NCBI GenBank assembly: GCA_012719125.1
Contig: JAAYAY010000150.1
Span: 1 to 45,594 of the forward strand
Reading direction: 5' to 3'
Source: Planctomycetaceae bacterium
GTDB lineage: Bacteria; Planctomycetota; Planctomycetia; Pirellulales; Thermoguttaceae
Length of the DNA stretch: 45,594 nucleotides
The translations under genes were made by a program, and so were the position numbers. The notes beneath the pieces are model-generated. The model saw only the letters and a program-made list of their open reading frames with translations. It had not been told where the DNA came from and made no database searches. Below, in pieces: positions 25,354-33,535 of the stretch; positions within the stretch are counted from its first letter, which is position 1; each line of letters begins with the position of its first letter.

Positions 25354-25576
25354 GGCATCGGAAGACGTGCGAAGAGAGTCCTTGCCTCTTGAAAGGTAGC
25401 ATGCCCAAAGTACTGAGGATCTGTGCCCCTCAGATTAACTATCCCCCCGCCCTCAGCCCCTGAAAAATAGGCGGACTAGGTCAACGGGCGCGATCATATC
25501 GAAAATGACGTAGCTGACGGATTGGGAGCGCCGATCTGGATATATGCGTAACTAGGCGATTAGACGCAGGTTGCCC
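25354..25576. promoter_or_regulatory. Divergent promoter region, kinase operon and secretin
   Basis: 223 nt separate the kinase ATG (minus) and the secretin ATG (plus). Both transcripts of the secretion/pilus module must start here or nearby. I could not assign -35/-10 elements or an operator. Confidence 0.4.
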
Positions 25577-27418
25577 ATGGTCTTCCCGGTGCGACACCCC
25601 GAACCAGCCGCAAGGCTCGAGAGCAGGCATCGTTCCTACCACCGGTGGGGTGCACTTGTGGCTGCGCTTTTCGTGCTGCTCGCAGCCCTGGAATCCGTCG
25701 GGCTTGCCAAAGCGGGCGAACTGCATGGCCGAATGCCGGGGACGAGGGTACAGCAATCCCCCACGCCGCTGCCCCCGATTCACACGGCCCTGGCACCGCA
25801 CCGGACCGCCACTGCACAGCCGGCCCAAGCCCCCGCACTCTCGGCAAGGCCGGGTGATCGAGTCACGATCCCCCTGGCCGGTACCCTCCCCCATGAGGCC
25901 GTCAGCGTCGATCGCGCCAACGGGAATGTGACGGTCGTCGTTCGCGACACGCCCCTCGGACTCCTGCTCTCTTCATTGGCCGAGCAGTGGGGGCTGAATC
26001 TCATCAGTTCAGAAGAGATCTCCTCGCGGATCTCGGTGACGTTGTACGACGTTCCTCTCGACGAAGCCCTGACCCAAATTCTCGCCGTCGCCGGCTACAC
26101 CTGGGTCCGGCAGGGCAATGTTCTAGTTGTAACGAACCTTGCCACCGGCACGAACGTCTCGCCCTATCTGCAGGGCCGGCACGTAAGGGTTTTTCAGTTG
26201 GATTACGTCGCCGCGGTCGACGTCGACCTCGTCATCAAGGGGATCCTTTCACCCGTCGGGCAGTCGTTCATCAGTGAGGCCACCGATACGGACAATCGCC
26301 GAACCCAGGAGCTTTTGATTGTCGAGGATTTGCCGGCCTATCTCTGCCGGATCGAGCAGTACGTCCGCCAGGTGGACCTGCCGCCACGGCAAGTGCTGAT
26401 CGAAGCCCATATCCTGAGCGTCGATCTCGACGACGATCGAAAGCTCGGAGTCAATTTGGAGTATCTCGACAAGATCACTCCGTCCGTGACCCTCAAGACG
26501 CAGGGCCTCGCCGACGTGGCCAAATTCACCAAGGGAACGGAACCTGCTTTCTTCTTCAACCTGGCTGCCGGCGATCTCAAGGCCTTGCTGGAGGCTCTGG
26601 AAGCGACGACCGATGCCAAGACGCTGGCGACGCCCAAGGTATTGGCCTTGAACGGACAGCAAGCCCGCGTTCAAGTTGGCGAACGGCTCGGCTACAGGGT
26701 CACCACCACGACTCAAACGAGTTCGCTGGAAAGCGTGGAGTTCCTGGACGTGGGCGTCGTGCTGACGGTTACCCCGCGAATTACGGCCGAGGGCGCCGTG
26801 ATGATGCAGGTCAAGCCCCAAGTTTCCCAGGGCGATATCAACAGCTTCGGGCTGCCGGAAGAGGAGACGACCGAAGTCGAGACCGCACTCCTCCTGCCGG
26901 ACGGGCACGGCATGCTGATCGGCGGCCTGATTCAGGAGTGGGATTCGGAAAAGCAGTCCAAAGTCCCCTGGCTGGGCGACGTGTGGATGGTCGGCAAACT
27001 GTTTCAGATGAACACGAAAGAGCGCAGGCGCCGCGAGATCATCATCGCCCTGGTGCCCCATGTCGTGCCCTACGGTCCCGATCGGCAGCAACAGGAGTGC
27101 GGACAGTTCCAGCGAGCCACTCGTCCTTTGTTATACGGGCCGTTGAATCAAATGCCGCGTCCCGAGGAACCCAGGTTCCCCGACGCCGGCCAATGCCTGC
27201 CGCTCCACGACAAGTTCCACCGCCTGGAGACGTTGCCCGATAGCGGAGGCTGGTCGCCCAACTACTGGCCGCAACGCTGTGTTCCCGGCGGGCCGCCGGT
27301 TCCGACATTGGAATCCGCACCGTTCCAGGCTCTTCCCGACGATTTTCCGATCGACGGCAGCGGAGACTGGCGGGAAGGCGAGATCGTACCGACCCCGGAT
27401 CCGACCGCCAGCGACTAG
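25577..27418 (+). CDS. Secretin (GspD/PilQ superfamily) with STN-like N-domain
   Basis: A 613-residue outer-membrane channel protein. A signal/anchor (GALVAALFVLLAALESVGLA) lies at about residues 25-45, then a Pro/Ala-rich linker. An STN/N0-like domain (about 105-185: VVVRDTPLGLLLSSLAEQWGLNLISSEEISSRISVTLYDVPLDEALTQIL) and one NolW-like module follow, with LIVEDLPAYLCRIEQYVRQVDLPPRQVLIEAHIL. The secretin core includes LATPKVLALNGQQARVQVGERLGYR and the signature LLLPDGHGMLIGGLIQEWDSEKQSKVPWLGD, ending in IIIALVPHVV. A roughly 100-residue Pro-rich tail follows. The start is the ATG at 25577 with GCAGG upstream. Divergent from the kinase-pseudopilin operon, consistent with one machine. The family assignment between GspD and PilQ is open. 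Confidence 0.9.
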   Translation: MVFPVRHPEPAARLESRHRSYHRWGALVAALFVLLAALESVGLAKAGELHGRMPGTRVQQSPTPLPPIHTALAPHRTATAQPAQAPALSARPGDRVTIPLAGTLPHEAVSVDRANGNVTVVVRDTPLGLLLSSLAEQWGLNLISSEEISSRISVTLYDVPLDEALTQILAVAGYTWVRQGNVLVVTNLATGTNVSPYLQGRHVRVFQLDYVAAVDVDLVIKGILSPVGQSFISEATDTDNRRTQELLIVEDLPAYLCRIEQYVRQVDLPPRQVLIEAHILSVDLDDDRKLGVNLEYLDKITPSVTLKTQGLADVAKFTKGTEPAFFFNLAAGDLKALLEALEATTDAKTLATPKVLALNGQQARVQVGERLGYRVTTTTQTSSLESVEFLDVGVVLTVTPRITAEGAVMMQVKPQVSQGDINSFGLPEEETTEVETALLLPDGHGMLIGGLIQEWDSEKQSKVPWLGDVWMVGKLFQMNTKERRRREIIIALVPHVVPYGPDRQQQECGQFQRATRPLLYGPLNQMPRPEEPRFPDAGQCLPLHDKFHRLETLPDSGGWSPNYWPQRCVPGGPPVPTLESAPFQALPDDFPIDGSGDWREGEIVPTPDPTASD

Positions 27419-27438
27419 GGAACGACGAGTCAAAGAGT

Positions 27439-27488
27439 GTCGTTGTTCGCTCTGCGAACAAGCGCCTTTTCGCAGAGCTAAAAGCGAC
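27439..27488 (+). repeat. 3'-gene stem-loop element, full copy
   Basis: 20-nt arms (GTCGTTGTTCGCTCTGCGAA and TTCGCAGAGCTAAAAGCGAC, 17 of 20 paired) around a 10-nt loop, 20 nt after the secretin stop. The first 27 nt recur with three changes at 40444-40470 in the same orientation relative to the preceding gene. An internal alternative hairpin TTGTTCGC-TCT-GCGAACAA also exists. Confidence 0.7.
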
Positions 27489-27551
27489 TATCCGCGACAG
27501 CAATTCCCAGTCGTGGGCAAGCGCCGGCAAGCCCCCCAGGGCCCAAGACGC

Positions 27552-27761
27552 CTAACTGCGGTCTGCGTCCTGCTCCAGCACGTCGCGAAACAACGCTCTC
27601 AATTCTTCCAGGTGTCCGCCCGTGGCAGTGTGGATGATCAGCGCTCGGCCCGTGCCCGCACTCTCCACCCGGCGCACGCCATAACCGACCCCCCGAAGTC
27701 GTTTGCGTACCTGGGACGGGCCGAGACGCACGTAGAGCCGCTCGCCCTTGATGTCGGCCAT
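27552..27761 (-). CDS. Small protein of unknown function
   Basis: A 69-residue protein (MADIKGERLYVRLGPSQVRKRLRGVGYGV...). It is basic in the middle with a short helix QVRKRLRGVGYGV and an acidic C-terminal helix LEELRALFRDVLEQDADRS. I prefer the ATG at 27761, preceded by AGGGTGG, over the GTG at 27773. There is no recognised family. It is convergent with the secretin, with the stem-loop at 27439-27488 between them, and divergent from the lipoprotein. It is supported only by frame, start and composition. Confidence 0.45.
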   Translation of the reverse strand: MADIKGERLYVRLGPSQVRKRLRGVGYGVRRVESAGTGRALIIHTATGGHLEELRALFRDVLEQDADRS

Positions 27762-27906
27762 GGGAAGCACCACCCTGATCGGTTCTCACTGCCGCTTGAT
27801 TTGCCGCTGTTCCTCGACGATAATCCCATGGGACTTTTCAGGCAAGTGATCCTCCGGTACGGGCGGTCACGTCAACCACGCAGTCATACCGAGGAGGGGA
27901 GTTGCC

Positions 27907-28638
27907 ATGGCGGTGCAAGGGTCGGGAGCGGGAGCCGCCGGGTGGAATGGCCGGCGTTTCAATCGGCGGCCCGTGGGACTGCTTTGTGGAGTCGTATGGA
28001 TGGTTCCCATCCTCACCGGATGTGGGGAAGCTCCGCCGACCCCAGGTTCGGGTGGACCTTCGGCCAAGGTGGCCGGCGGCGGATTCGACTCGCCCCAGGC
28101 CGCCTTCGACGCAGAAAAAAAAGCGCAACTGGACGGAGACTGGGGCGCCCTGTTCGATGTCTACACGCCCGAATCGCGGGATCAGCTTGCCGGCATGACG
28201 GCTTTCGGCGCGGTGATGGTCGCCTCCAATATCGGCAAGGAGGAGGAAGTGAAGACCGTGTTTCTGAAACACGGCATCGACGAAGCGAAGATGCCCAAGA
28301 AATCTTCCGCCGCCGACATAGCCGGCGTGCAGGCGGCCATGAAGGAAATGGAGGGGCAACTGGCCGAACTGGTATCGACGATCAAGGACAAGCGGGCGTT
28401 CTTCATCGAGATGGCTGCATTGGTGAACGATTCCGCCTCGGCCGATACCCGAGTCAAGGAACATGTGGAGGCAGCTCGAAAGGCGCAGGGGGCCGCCACG
28501 CTGAACAACCTGCAGATTTCCGGCAATACCGCCGTCGGGATCCGCCAGTTCACCGTCAACGGCCAGCAGGTCCAATCGCCCGTCTCTTTCGAGGAAATCG
28601 ACGGCTCATGGTATCTCCACCAATCGAACATGGAATGA
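27907..28638 (+). CDS. Predicted lipoprotein of unknown function
   Basis: A 243-residue protein with an N-terminal hydrophobic stretch (VGLLCGVVWMVPILTG) ending in the lipobox L-T-G-C, so the mature protein should be lipid-anchored at Cys about 39. A Gly/Pro/Ser linker follows. The body starts with FDSPQAAFDAEKKAQLDGDWGALFDVYTPESRDQL, resembling an NTF2/DUF4878-like uptake of a single domain, then an alanine/glutamate-rich helical part (VQAAMKEMEGQLAELVSTIKD) and a terminal strand pair. The role is unknown. AGGAGGGGAG lies directly upstream of the ATG at 27907. It precedes the PQQ-like propeller gene by 71 nt in the same direction. Confidence 0.7.
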   Translation: MAVQGSGAGAAGWNGRRFNRRPVGLLCGVVWMVPILTGCGEAPPTPGSGGPSAKVAGGGFDSPQAAFDAEKKAQLDGDWGALFDVYTPESRDQLAGMTAFGAVMVASNIGKEEEVKTVFLKHGIDEAKMPKKSSAADIAGVQAAMKEMEGQLAELVSTIKDKRAFFIEMAALVNDSASADTRVKEHVEAARKAQGAATLNNLQISGNTAVGIRQFTVNGQQVQSPVSFEEIDGSWYLHQSNME

Positions 28639-28709
28639 TCGGGCCGGATCAACGACCCGTTGAAGATGATAGTTTCCCGATCCCGCTTCCCTCGCACGGT
28701 GCGGTTCCC

Positions 28710-30074
28710 ATGAGTCTCCTTTCACGATACGCAGTCGTCGGCAGTATTCTCCTTGCAGTCCTGGCTACCCAATCCGCTCCAGGCGACGATTGGCCCCAGT
28801 GGCGAGGGCCCTCGCGGGACGGCGTTTGGCGCGAGTCGGGGATCGTCGACAAACTGCCGGCGGAACCGGCCTATCGATGGCGGGTGCCGATCGGAGGCGG
28901 ATTCGCCGGCCCGGCGGTGGCCGGCGGACGTGTGTTTGTCGCCGACCGCATCGTCGGAAAGAGCCAGGCGGAACCGGTCAACCAGTGGAATGTCGCCGAT
29001 CCGGTCGAAGGCGGCGAACGCGTCCTCTGCCTCGAACAACAGACCGGCCGGATTCTGTGGCAGCACCAATATCCTTGTCGCTACCAGATCAGCTATCCTT
29101 CCGGCCCCCGGGCGACTCCCACGGTGTCGGACGGCCGAGTCTACACGGTGGGCGCGATGGGCGACCTGCGGTCCCTCGATGCGGCATCGGGCAAGCTGCT
29201 CTGGTCGAAGAACTACGTCCGCGATTTCGGAACCACCATCAATCCCTGGGGCATGGCATCGGCCCCCTTGGTCGACGGCGACCGCGTGATCGTCCTGGCC
29301 GGCGGGGCCGACGGGGCCTGCGTCGTCGCCCTCGACAAGACGTCCGGCCGGGAAGTCTGGCGAAGTCTGGATGCCGAGGACCCGGGCTACAGTTCCCCGA
29401 TTCTCATCGAGTCCGGCGGTGCGAGGCAACTCATCATCTGGAACTCGCTCGGCGTCTACTCGCTCGATCCGGCCACCGGCAAAGTCTACTGGAGCCATCC
29501 GTACGAGACCAAGATGGCCCACTCGATAGCCACGCCCGCCTACGACGCCGAAAGGCGGCTGCTGTTCGTTTCGTCGTTCTTCCAGGGGCCCCGGATGCTT
29601 CAGCTTGCCGAAGATCGGCCGGATGCCGCGCTGCTCTGGCAAGGCTACAGCGAGAGTGAATTGCCGCAGAATACCGACAAGATCCATTGCCTGATGTCGA
29701 CGCCCGCCTTTTTCGGCGACCACCTGTACGGCGTCGACAGCTACGGCATGCTGCGGTGCCTGGAACTTGCGGAAGGGAACCGAGTCTGGGAGACCCTGGC
29801 AGCCACGGGAGAGGCGCGGTGGTCCAACGCCTTCCTGATCCGCCACGAGGATCGGTTCCTCCTGTTCAACGAACACAGTGAGTTGATTCTTGCCCGGCTC
29901 ACCCCCGGCGGCTACGAGGAGATCTCCAGGTTGAAGATTCTCGATCCGACCCTGGAAATGCGGCGTCGCCTGGTGGTCTGGTCCCATCCGGCCTTCGCCG
30001 ACCGCTGCCTCTTCGCGCGAAACGACCGGGAAATCGTCTGTGTGGATCTGGCATCTCCCCCCCGGGAACGGTAA
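28710..30074 (+). CDS. Exported PQQ-like beta-propeller protein
   Basis: A 454-residue protein with a signal peptide (residues 1-25) and then DDWPQWRGPSRDGVWRESGI, the usual opening of planctomycete outer-membrane-assembly (BamB)-like PQQ propellers. Blades are marked by repeats such as GPAVAGGRVFVADR, VLCLEQQTGRILWQ, TPTVSDGRVYTVGAMGDLRSLDAASGKLLWSKNYV, VVALDKTSGREVWRS and YSLDPATGKVYWS. There is no PQQ-dehydrogenase active site or cytochrome domain, so it is probably not an enzyme. A long open frame from 27279 reaches in phase into this gene, but its N-terminal half is not protein-like; the ATG at 28710 starts the signal peptide. The ribosome binding site is weak. Confidence 0.85.
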   Translation: MSLLSRYAVVGSILLAVLATQSAPGDDWPQWRGPSRDGVWRESGIVDKLPAEPAYRWRVPIGGGFAGPAVAGGRVFVADRIVGKSQAEPVNQWNVADPVEGGERVLCLEQQTGRILWQHQYPCRYQISYPSGPRATPTVSDGRVYTVGAMGDLRSLDAASGKLLWSKNYVRDFGTTINPWGMASAPLVDGDRVIVLAGGADGACVVALDKTSGREVWRSLDAEDPGYSSPILIESGGARQLIIWNSLGVYSLDPATGKVYWSHPYETKMAHSIATPAYDAERRLLFVSSFFQGPRMLQLAEDRPDAALLWQGYSESELPQNTDKIHCLMSTPAFFGDHLYGVDSYGMLRCLELAEGNRVWETLAATGEARWSNAFLIRHEDRFLLFNEHSELILARLTPGGYEEISRLKILDPTLEMRRRLVVWSHPAFADRCLFARNDREIVCVDLASPPRER

Positions 30075-30189
30075 TCTGAACCGTCTGTGCCGGGCGCCGT
30101 TCCGGTCGCCGTGAAACGCGGGACAAACTCCGCGGCTATCGCTGGCGGCAAGAGTACCTTGATCATCAAGCCATTGCGGGAAAACCATC

Positions 30190-31767
30190 GTGTCGGCAGA
30201 ACCAACCCAGGCGAGTGTTCGCGAACTGCTCCAATCCGCTGATTTCTGCTACGGGGCCGAAGTGGTCACCACGCGCGGCTTCACACCGCCGGAAGATCCC
30301 AACCACTACCGGCAGTTCGCCGAGGCGCTGCTGGCCGATTCCCGGATCGGCTATATCTCGATCACCGACAGCCCCGGCGGCGCGCCGATGATCCCGCCCG
30401 ATTGGCTGGCCGGCCTGTTGCCCGATCAGCGCCGCCGCATCGTCCTGCACCTCACGTGCAAGGACATGAACCGCAACGGCCTGGAATCGACGGCCTGGCG
30501 CTATGCCTCCATGGGACTGGAAAACGTTCTGGTTCTCACCGGAGACCTGCCCACGACCGGGTTCGGCGGCGCCGCCCGGGGCGTTTTCGATCTCGATTCG
30601 CTGGGCCTGCTGCGGCTGATGCAGTCAATGAACGAAGGCCTGGTGATTCCGGGCCGCCGCGGCGAACCGCAGAAGCTGCCGGCCACCCACTTCTTTCTCG
30701 GTTGTGCCGCATCGCCGTTCAAGTTCTACGAACGGGAATTGATGCCCCAGTATTTCAAGCTTCTCCGCAAGATCAAGGCGGGCGCGCGGTGGGTGATTCC
30801 GCAGCTCGGCTACGACATGCGGAAGTTCAATGAAATCAAGCTGTTGCTGGCGGCCCGGGGTATGGAAGTGCCCGTGGTCGGCAACGTCTATTTGCTCACC
30901 AAGACCGTGGCCAAGATGTTCAACAGCGGCAAATTGGCGGGCTGCGTGGTCAGCGATTCGCTGATGGCCGACGTGGAGAAATACTCCGCGGGGGCGGACA
31001 AGGGGCGGAGCTTCTTCCGCGAACTGGCGGCCAAGCAGCTTGCGGTCTTCAAGGGGCTTGGCTTCGCGGCCGGATATCTTGGCGGGATCGCCAAGCCGGA
31101 GACGTTCTTCGAAATCATCGACATGGCAGAGAGTTACGCTCCCGGCGACTGGCGCACCTTCCTCAAGGAAATCCGTTACGACCGCCCGGGAGAGTTCTTT
31201 CTTTTCGACCATGATCCGGAAACGGGGCTGGGCGAACCTTCGCGGATCAATCCCGACTATCTCGAGTCGCTGAAGCATCCGAAACGGAGCAAGCAGGTGA
31301 CGCTCGGCTATCGGGTTTCGCGCACCGTCCACGACGTAGCCTTCACGCGAGGAAAGGGATTGTGGAACGTGATGCGCGGGGTCTATTCCCGGATCGACAA
31401 TTCGAGACTGATGAGCGGCATGGCCCACTGGCTCGAACACCAGGCCAAACAGCTCGGCTACGGCTGCCAGGACTGTGGCGATTGCAGTCTGCCCGACTGC
31501 GCCTACCTCTGCCCGCTGGCCAGTTGCTCCAAGGGTTCGCGAAACGGGCCCTGCGGCGGTTCCTGCGACGGGGAGTGCGAAGCTCGCGACAAGGAGTGTT
31601 TCTGGGCGAGGGTCTACGACCGCCTCAAATACTACGGCGAATCGGAGTCGATGACCGAGATGCCGATCATCTACTACAACGCCGACCTGGAACACACTTC
31701 TTCCTGGGCGAACACCTACCTCGACCGCGACCACAGTGCGCCGAAGGAAGAAGCGAAGCCGGAGTAA
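30190..31767 (+). CDS. metF: Methylenetetrahydrofolate reductase with C-terminal Cys-rich MTHFR_C domain
   Basis: A 525-residue cytosolic flavoprotein. Residues about 15-300 are the MTHFR TIM barrel: CYGAEVVTTRGF, YISITDSPGG, IVLHLTCKDMNRNGLES, VLVLTGDLPTTG, HFFLGCAASPF and GARWVIPQLGYD. The last part is the MTHFR C-terminal zinc/Cys region: CQDCGDCSLPDC, LCPLASCSKGSRNGPCGGSC, then ECEARDKECFW. This two-domain form occurs in many anaerobes and planctomycetes and reduces methylene- to methyl-THF; the electron donor (NADH, ferredoxin or partner subunit) cannot be read. The start is a GTG at 30190. No one-carbon partner gene is adjacent. Confidence 0.88.
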   Translation: MSAEPTQASVRELLQSADFCYGAEVVTTRGFTPPEDPNHYRQFAEALLADSRIGYISITDSPGGAPMIPPDWLAGLLPDQRRRIVLHLTCKDMNRNGLESTAWRYASMGLENVLVLTGDLPTTGFGGAARGVFDLDSLGLLRLMQSMNEGLVIPGRRGEPQKLPATHFFLGCAASPFKFYERELMPQYFKLLRKIKAGARWVIPQLGYDMRKFNEIKLLLAARGMEVPVVGNVYLLTKTVAKMFNSGKLAGCVVSDSLMADVEKYSAGADKGRSFFRELAAKQLAVFKGLGFAAGYLGGIAKPETFFEIIDMAESYAPGDWRTFLKEIRYDRPGEFFLFDHDPETGLGEPSRINPDYLESLKHPKRSKQVTLGYRVSRTVHDVAFTRGKGLWNVMRGVYSRIDNSRLMSGMAHWLEHQAKQLGYGCQDCGDCSLPDCAYLCPLASCSKGSRNGPCGGSCDGECEARDKECFWARVYDRLKYYGESESMTEMPIIYYNADLEHTSSWANTYLDRDHSAPKEEAKPE

Positions 31768-32073
31768 GGCGGACATCCGGCACTCTGTACTGAAGCGTGA
31801 ACCTCGGCGATCCGTTTCCTGTCTGGAAGGTTTCAGAGATTCATGAACTTCGTCTGGAGCGACGTTGACGAACGGCCGATTTTCTGATGTAATGCGCCCT
31901 GTTGAATTCCGCGGGAGCCAGTCTCTCAGAGCCGGCCGCGTCGGCTGAAAAGCCAACTCAACCGTTGCCGCGGTGATCTTCTTCGTCGCCCCCCGCGAGT
32001 TTTCCCTGCCATCTCCGAGTGGTTTTGTTCCGCCCCCGCAAGTTGCTGCCGGAATGCCGGTGCGCCTCCTGTC
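31768..32073. other. Intergenic region before the MFS gene
   Basis: 306 nt between the MTHFR stop and the MFS start. I see no gene, hairpin of note or repeat; presumably it holds the MFS promoter. Confidence 0.5.
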
Positions 32074-33534
32074 ATGGTCAGCCAAGCCGTTATCGTTCGC
32101 CCCGCTGCCCGAAAAGCCCCCACGTTCTCGACTCCACGTGTGAGCGTCCGCTCGTTTGAGAGCAAGCCTGGAGAAGAGCGTGCGAAGAAGGAACTTCGCC
32201 GCGACCTGGTCGCTGGGCAGTTGGAGGGCGCTGCTTTCGGGGGGATGGTCGGACTGGGAGAAACCTACTTGCCGGCCTTTGCCCTGGCGGTCGGGCTGGG
32301 CGAAATCACGGCCGGTCTGGTGGCCAGCGTCCCCCTGCTTGCGGGCGGGCTGATGCAGACCCTGTCGCCGATCGCCATCCGGCGGCTCGGCTCTCATAAG
32401 CGTTGGGTCCTCGTATGTGCCCTGGGCCAGGCCCTAAGTTTCGTGCCGCTCATCCTGGCGGCGATGACAGGCGGGATCTCGGCTGCCGGGATCCTCCTGG
32501 TTGCCGCCGCCTATTGGGGAACCGGCCTGGCGACCGGTCCCGCTTGGAATACGTGGATGGGCACCCTCGTGCCGCGGCCCGTCCGTGCCCGGTTCTTCGC
32601 CAACCGGACGCGGGTTTCCCAGTTTGCGGTGCTGGCCGGCTTGGTGGCCGCCGGGTGTTTGCTGCAGCGGGCCAATTCGCTGGGCATGGCGACCGCGGCC
32701 TTTGCCGGGATCTTTCTGGCGGCGGGACTGTGCCGACTCACCTCGATGGGGCTGTTGTCGAGGCAGTACGAGCCGGAGCTGTCGCGAACCACCATGCCGT
32801 CGCTGTCTATCGGCCGCGTCTGGTCGCAAATCCGTCATACAGGGAGCGGGCGGCTGGTTCTGTACCTGGCGGCCGTCCAGGGGGCGGTGCAGTTTGCCGG
32901 ACCTTACTTCACTCCCTACATGTTCCGCTGGCTTCATCTCTCCTACCTCGACTACGTGATCCTGATTGCCGCCGCCTATCTGGCCAAGGTCGTCACGCTC
33001 TCGGCCTGGGGGAGCGTGGCCCACCGGCTGGGCGCCATGCGGCTGCTCTGGATCGGCGGGATCGGGATCGCTCCCGTCTCCGCCTTGTGGATCGTCTCCG
33101 ACAACTTCTTCTGGCTGCTCCTGTTGCAAGCGATTGCGGGGATTGTTTGGGGTGCTTACGAGCTGGGGTTCTTCCTGATGTTCTTCGAGTCCATTCCGGA
33201 GGACGAGCGTACCGGCGTGCTGACGTTCTACAATCTGGCCAATACGACCACCTGGGTTATTGGCTCGACGCTGGGCGGCCTGCTGCTGTATGCCATGGGG
33301 ACCACACCGGCCGCCTACCTGACGCTGTTCGTCGTCTCGTCGATCGGACGCGTGCTCGCTCTGCTCCTGCTCAAACGGGTGCCGTCGACCCAAGTGCGGT
33401 CCGCACAGATCGGGGTCCGCACGATTGCGGTTCGGCCGATGGCCGCCTCGATGGATGCGCCCATCCTCCCGAGCCTGCCCGATCAGACGGGCGAACCGAA
33501 GGTCGAGGCGGCTACGATCTTCACGGCGTCGTGA
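32074..33534 (+). CDS. Major facilitator superfamily transporter
   Basis: A 486-residue inner-membrane protein with about 12 hydrophobic segments from residue about 50 (GAAFGGMVGLGETYLPAFALAVGLG, ITAGLVASVPLLAGGLM and so on). A basic cytoplasmic N-terminus precedes the first helix. The loop after helix 2-3 has IRRLGSHKRW, like the MFS RxGxRR motif. The last 70 residues form a soluble tail. The substrate is unknown. Its stop codon is 1 nt from that of the convergent helicase-like gene. An alternative start downstream is possible since the first 45 residues are not conserved-looking. Confidence 0.82.
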   Translation: MVSQAVIVRPAARKAPTFSTPRVSVRSFESKPGEERAKKELRRDLVAGQLEGAAFGGMVGLGETYLPAFALAVGLGEITAGLVASVPLLAGGLMQTLSPIAIRRLGSHKRWVLVCALGQALSFVPLILAAMTGGISAAGILLVAAAYWGTGLATGPAWNTWMGTLVPRPVRARFFANRTRVSQFAVLAGLVAAGCLLQRANSLGMATAAFAGIFLAAGLCRLTSMGLLSRQYEPELSRTTMPSLSIGRVWSQIRHTGSGRLVLYLAAVQGAVQFAGPYFTPYMFRWLHLSYLDYVILIAAAYLAKVVTLSAWGSVAHRLGAMRLLWIGGIGIAPVSALWIVSDNFFWLLLLQAIAGIVWGAYELGFFLMFFESIPEDERTGVLTFYNLANTTTWVIGSTLGGLLLYAMGTTPAAYLTLFVVSSIGRVLALLLLKRVPSTQVRSAQIGVRTIAVRPMAASMDAPILPSLPDQTGEPKVEAATIFTAS

Positions 33535-33535
33535 G

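Noticed and set aside
27279-28709. N-terminal extension of the PQQ-like propeller gene
   Set aside because: The in-phase frame overlaps the secretin tail and the lipoprotein gene and is not protein-like. A signal peptide begins at 28710.
30625-32397. 590-codon minus-strand open frame
   Set aside because: It covers MTHFR and part of the MFS gene in antisense and has no recognisable domain.
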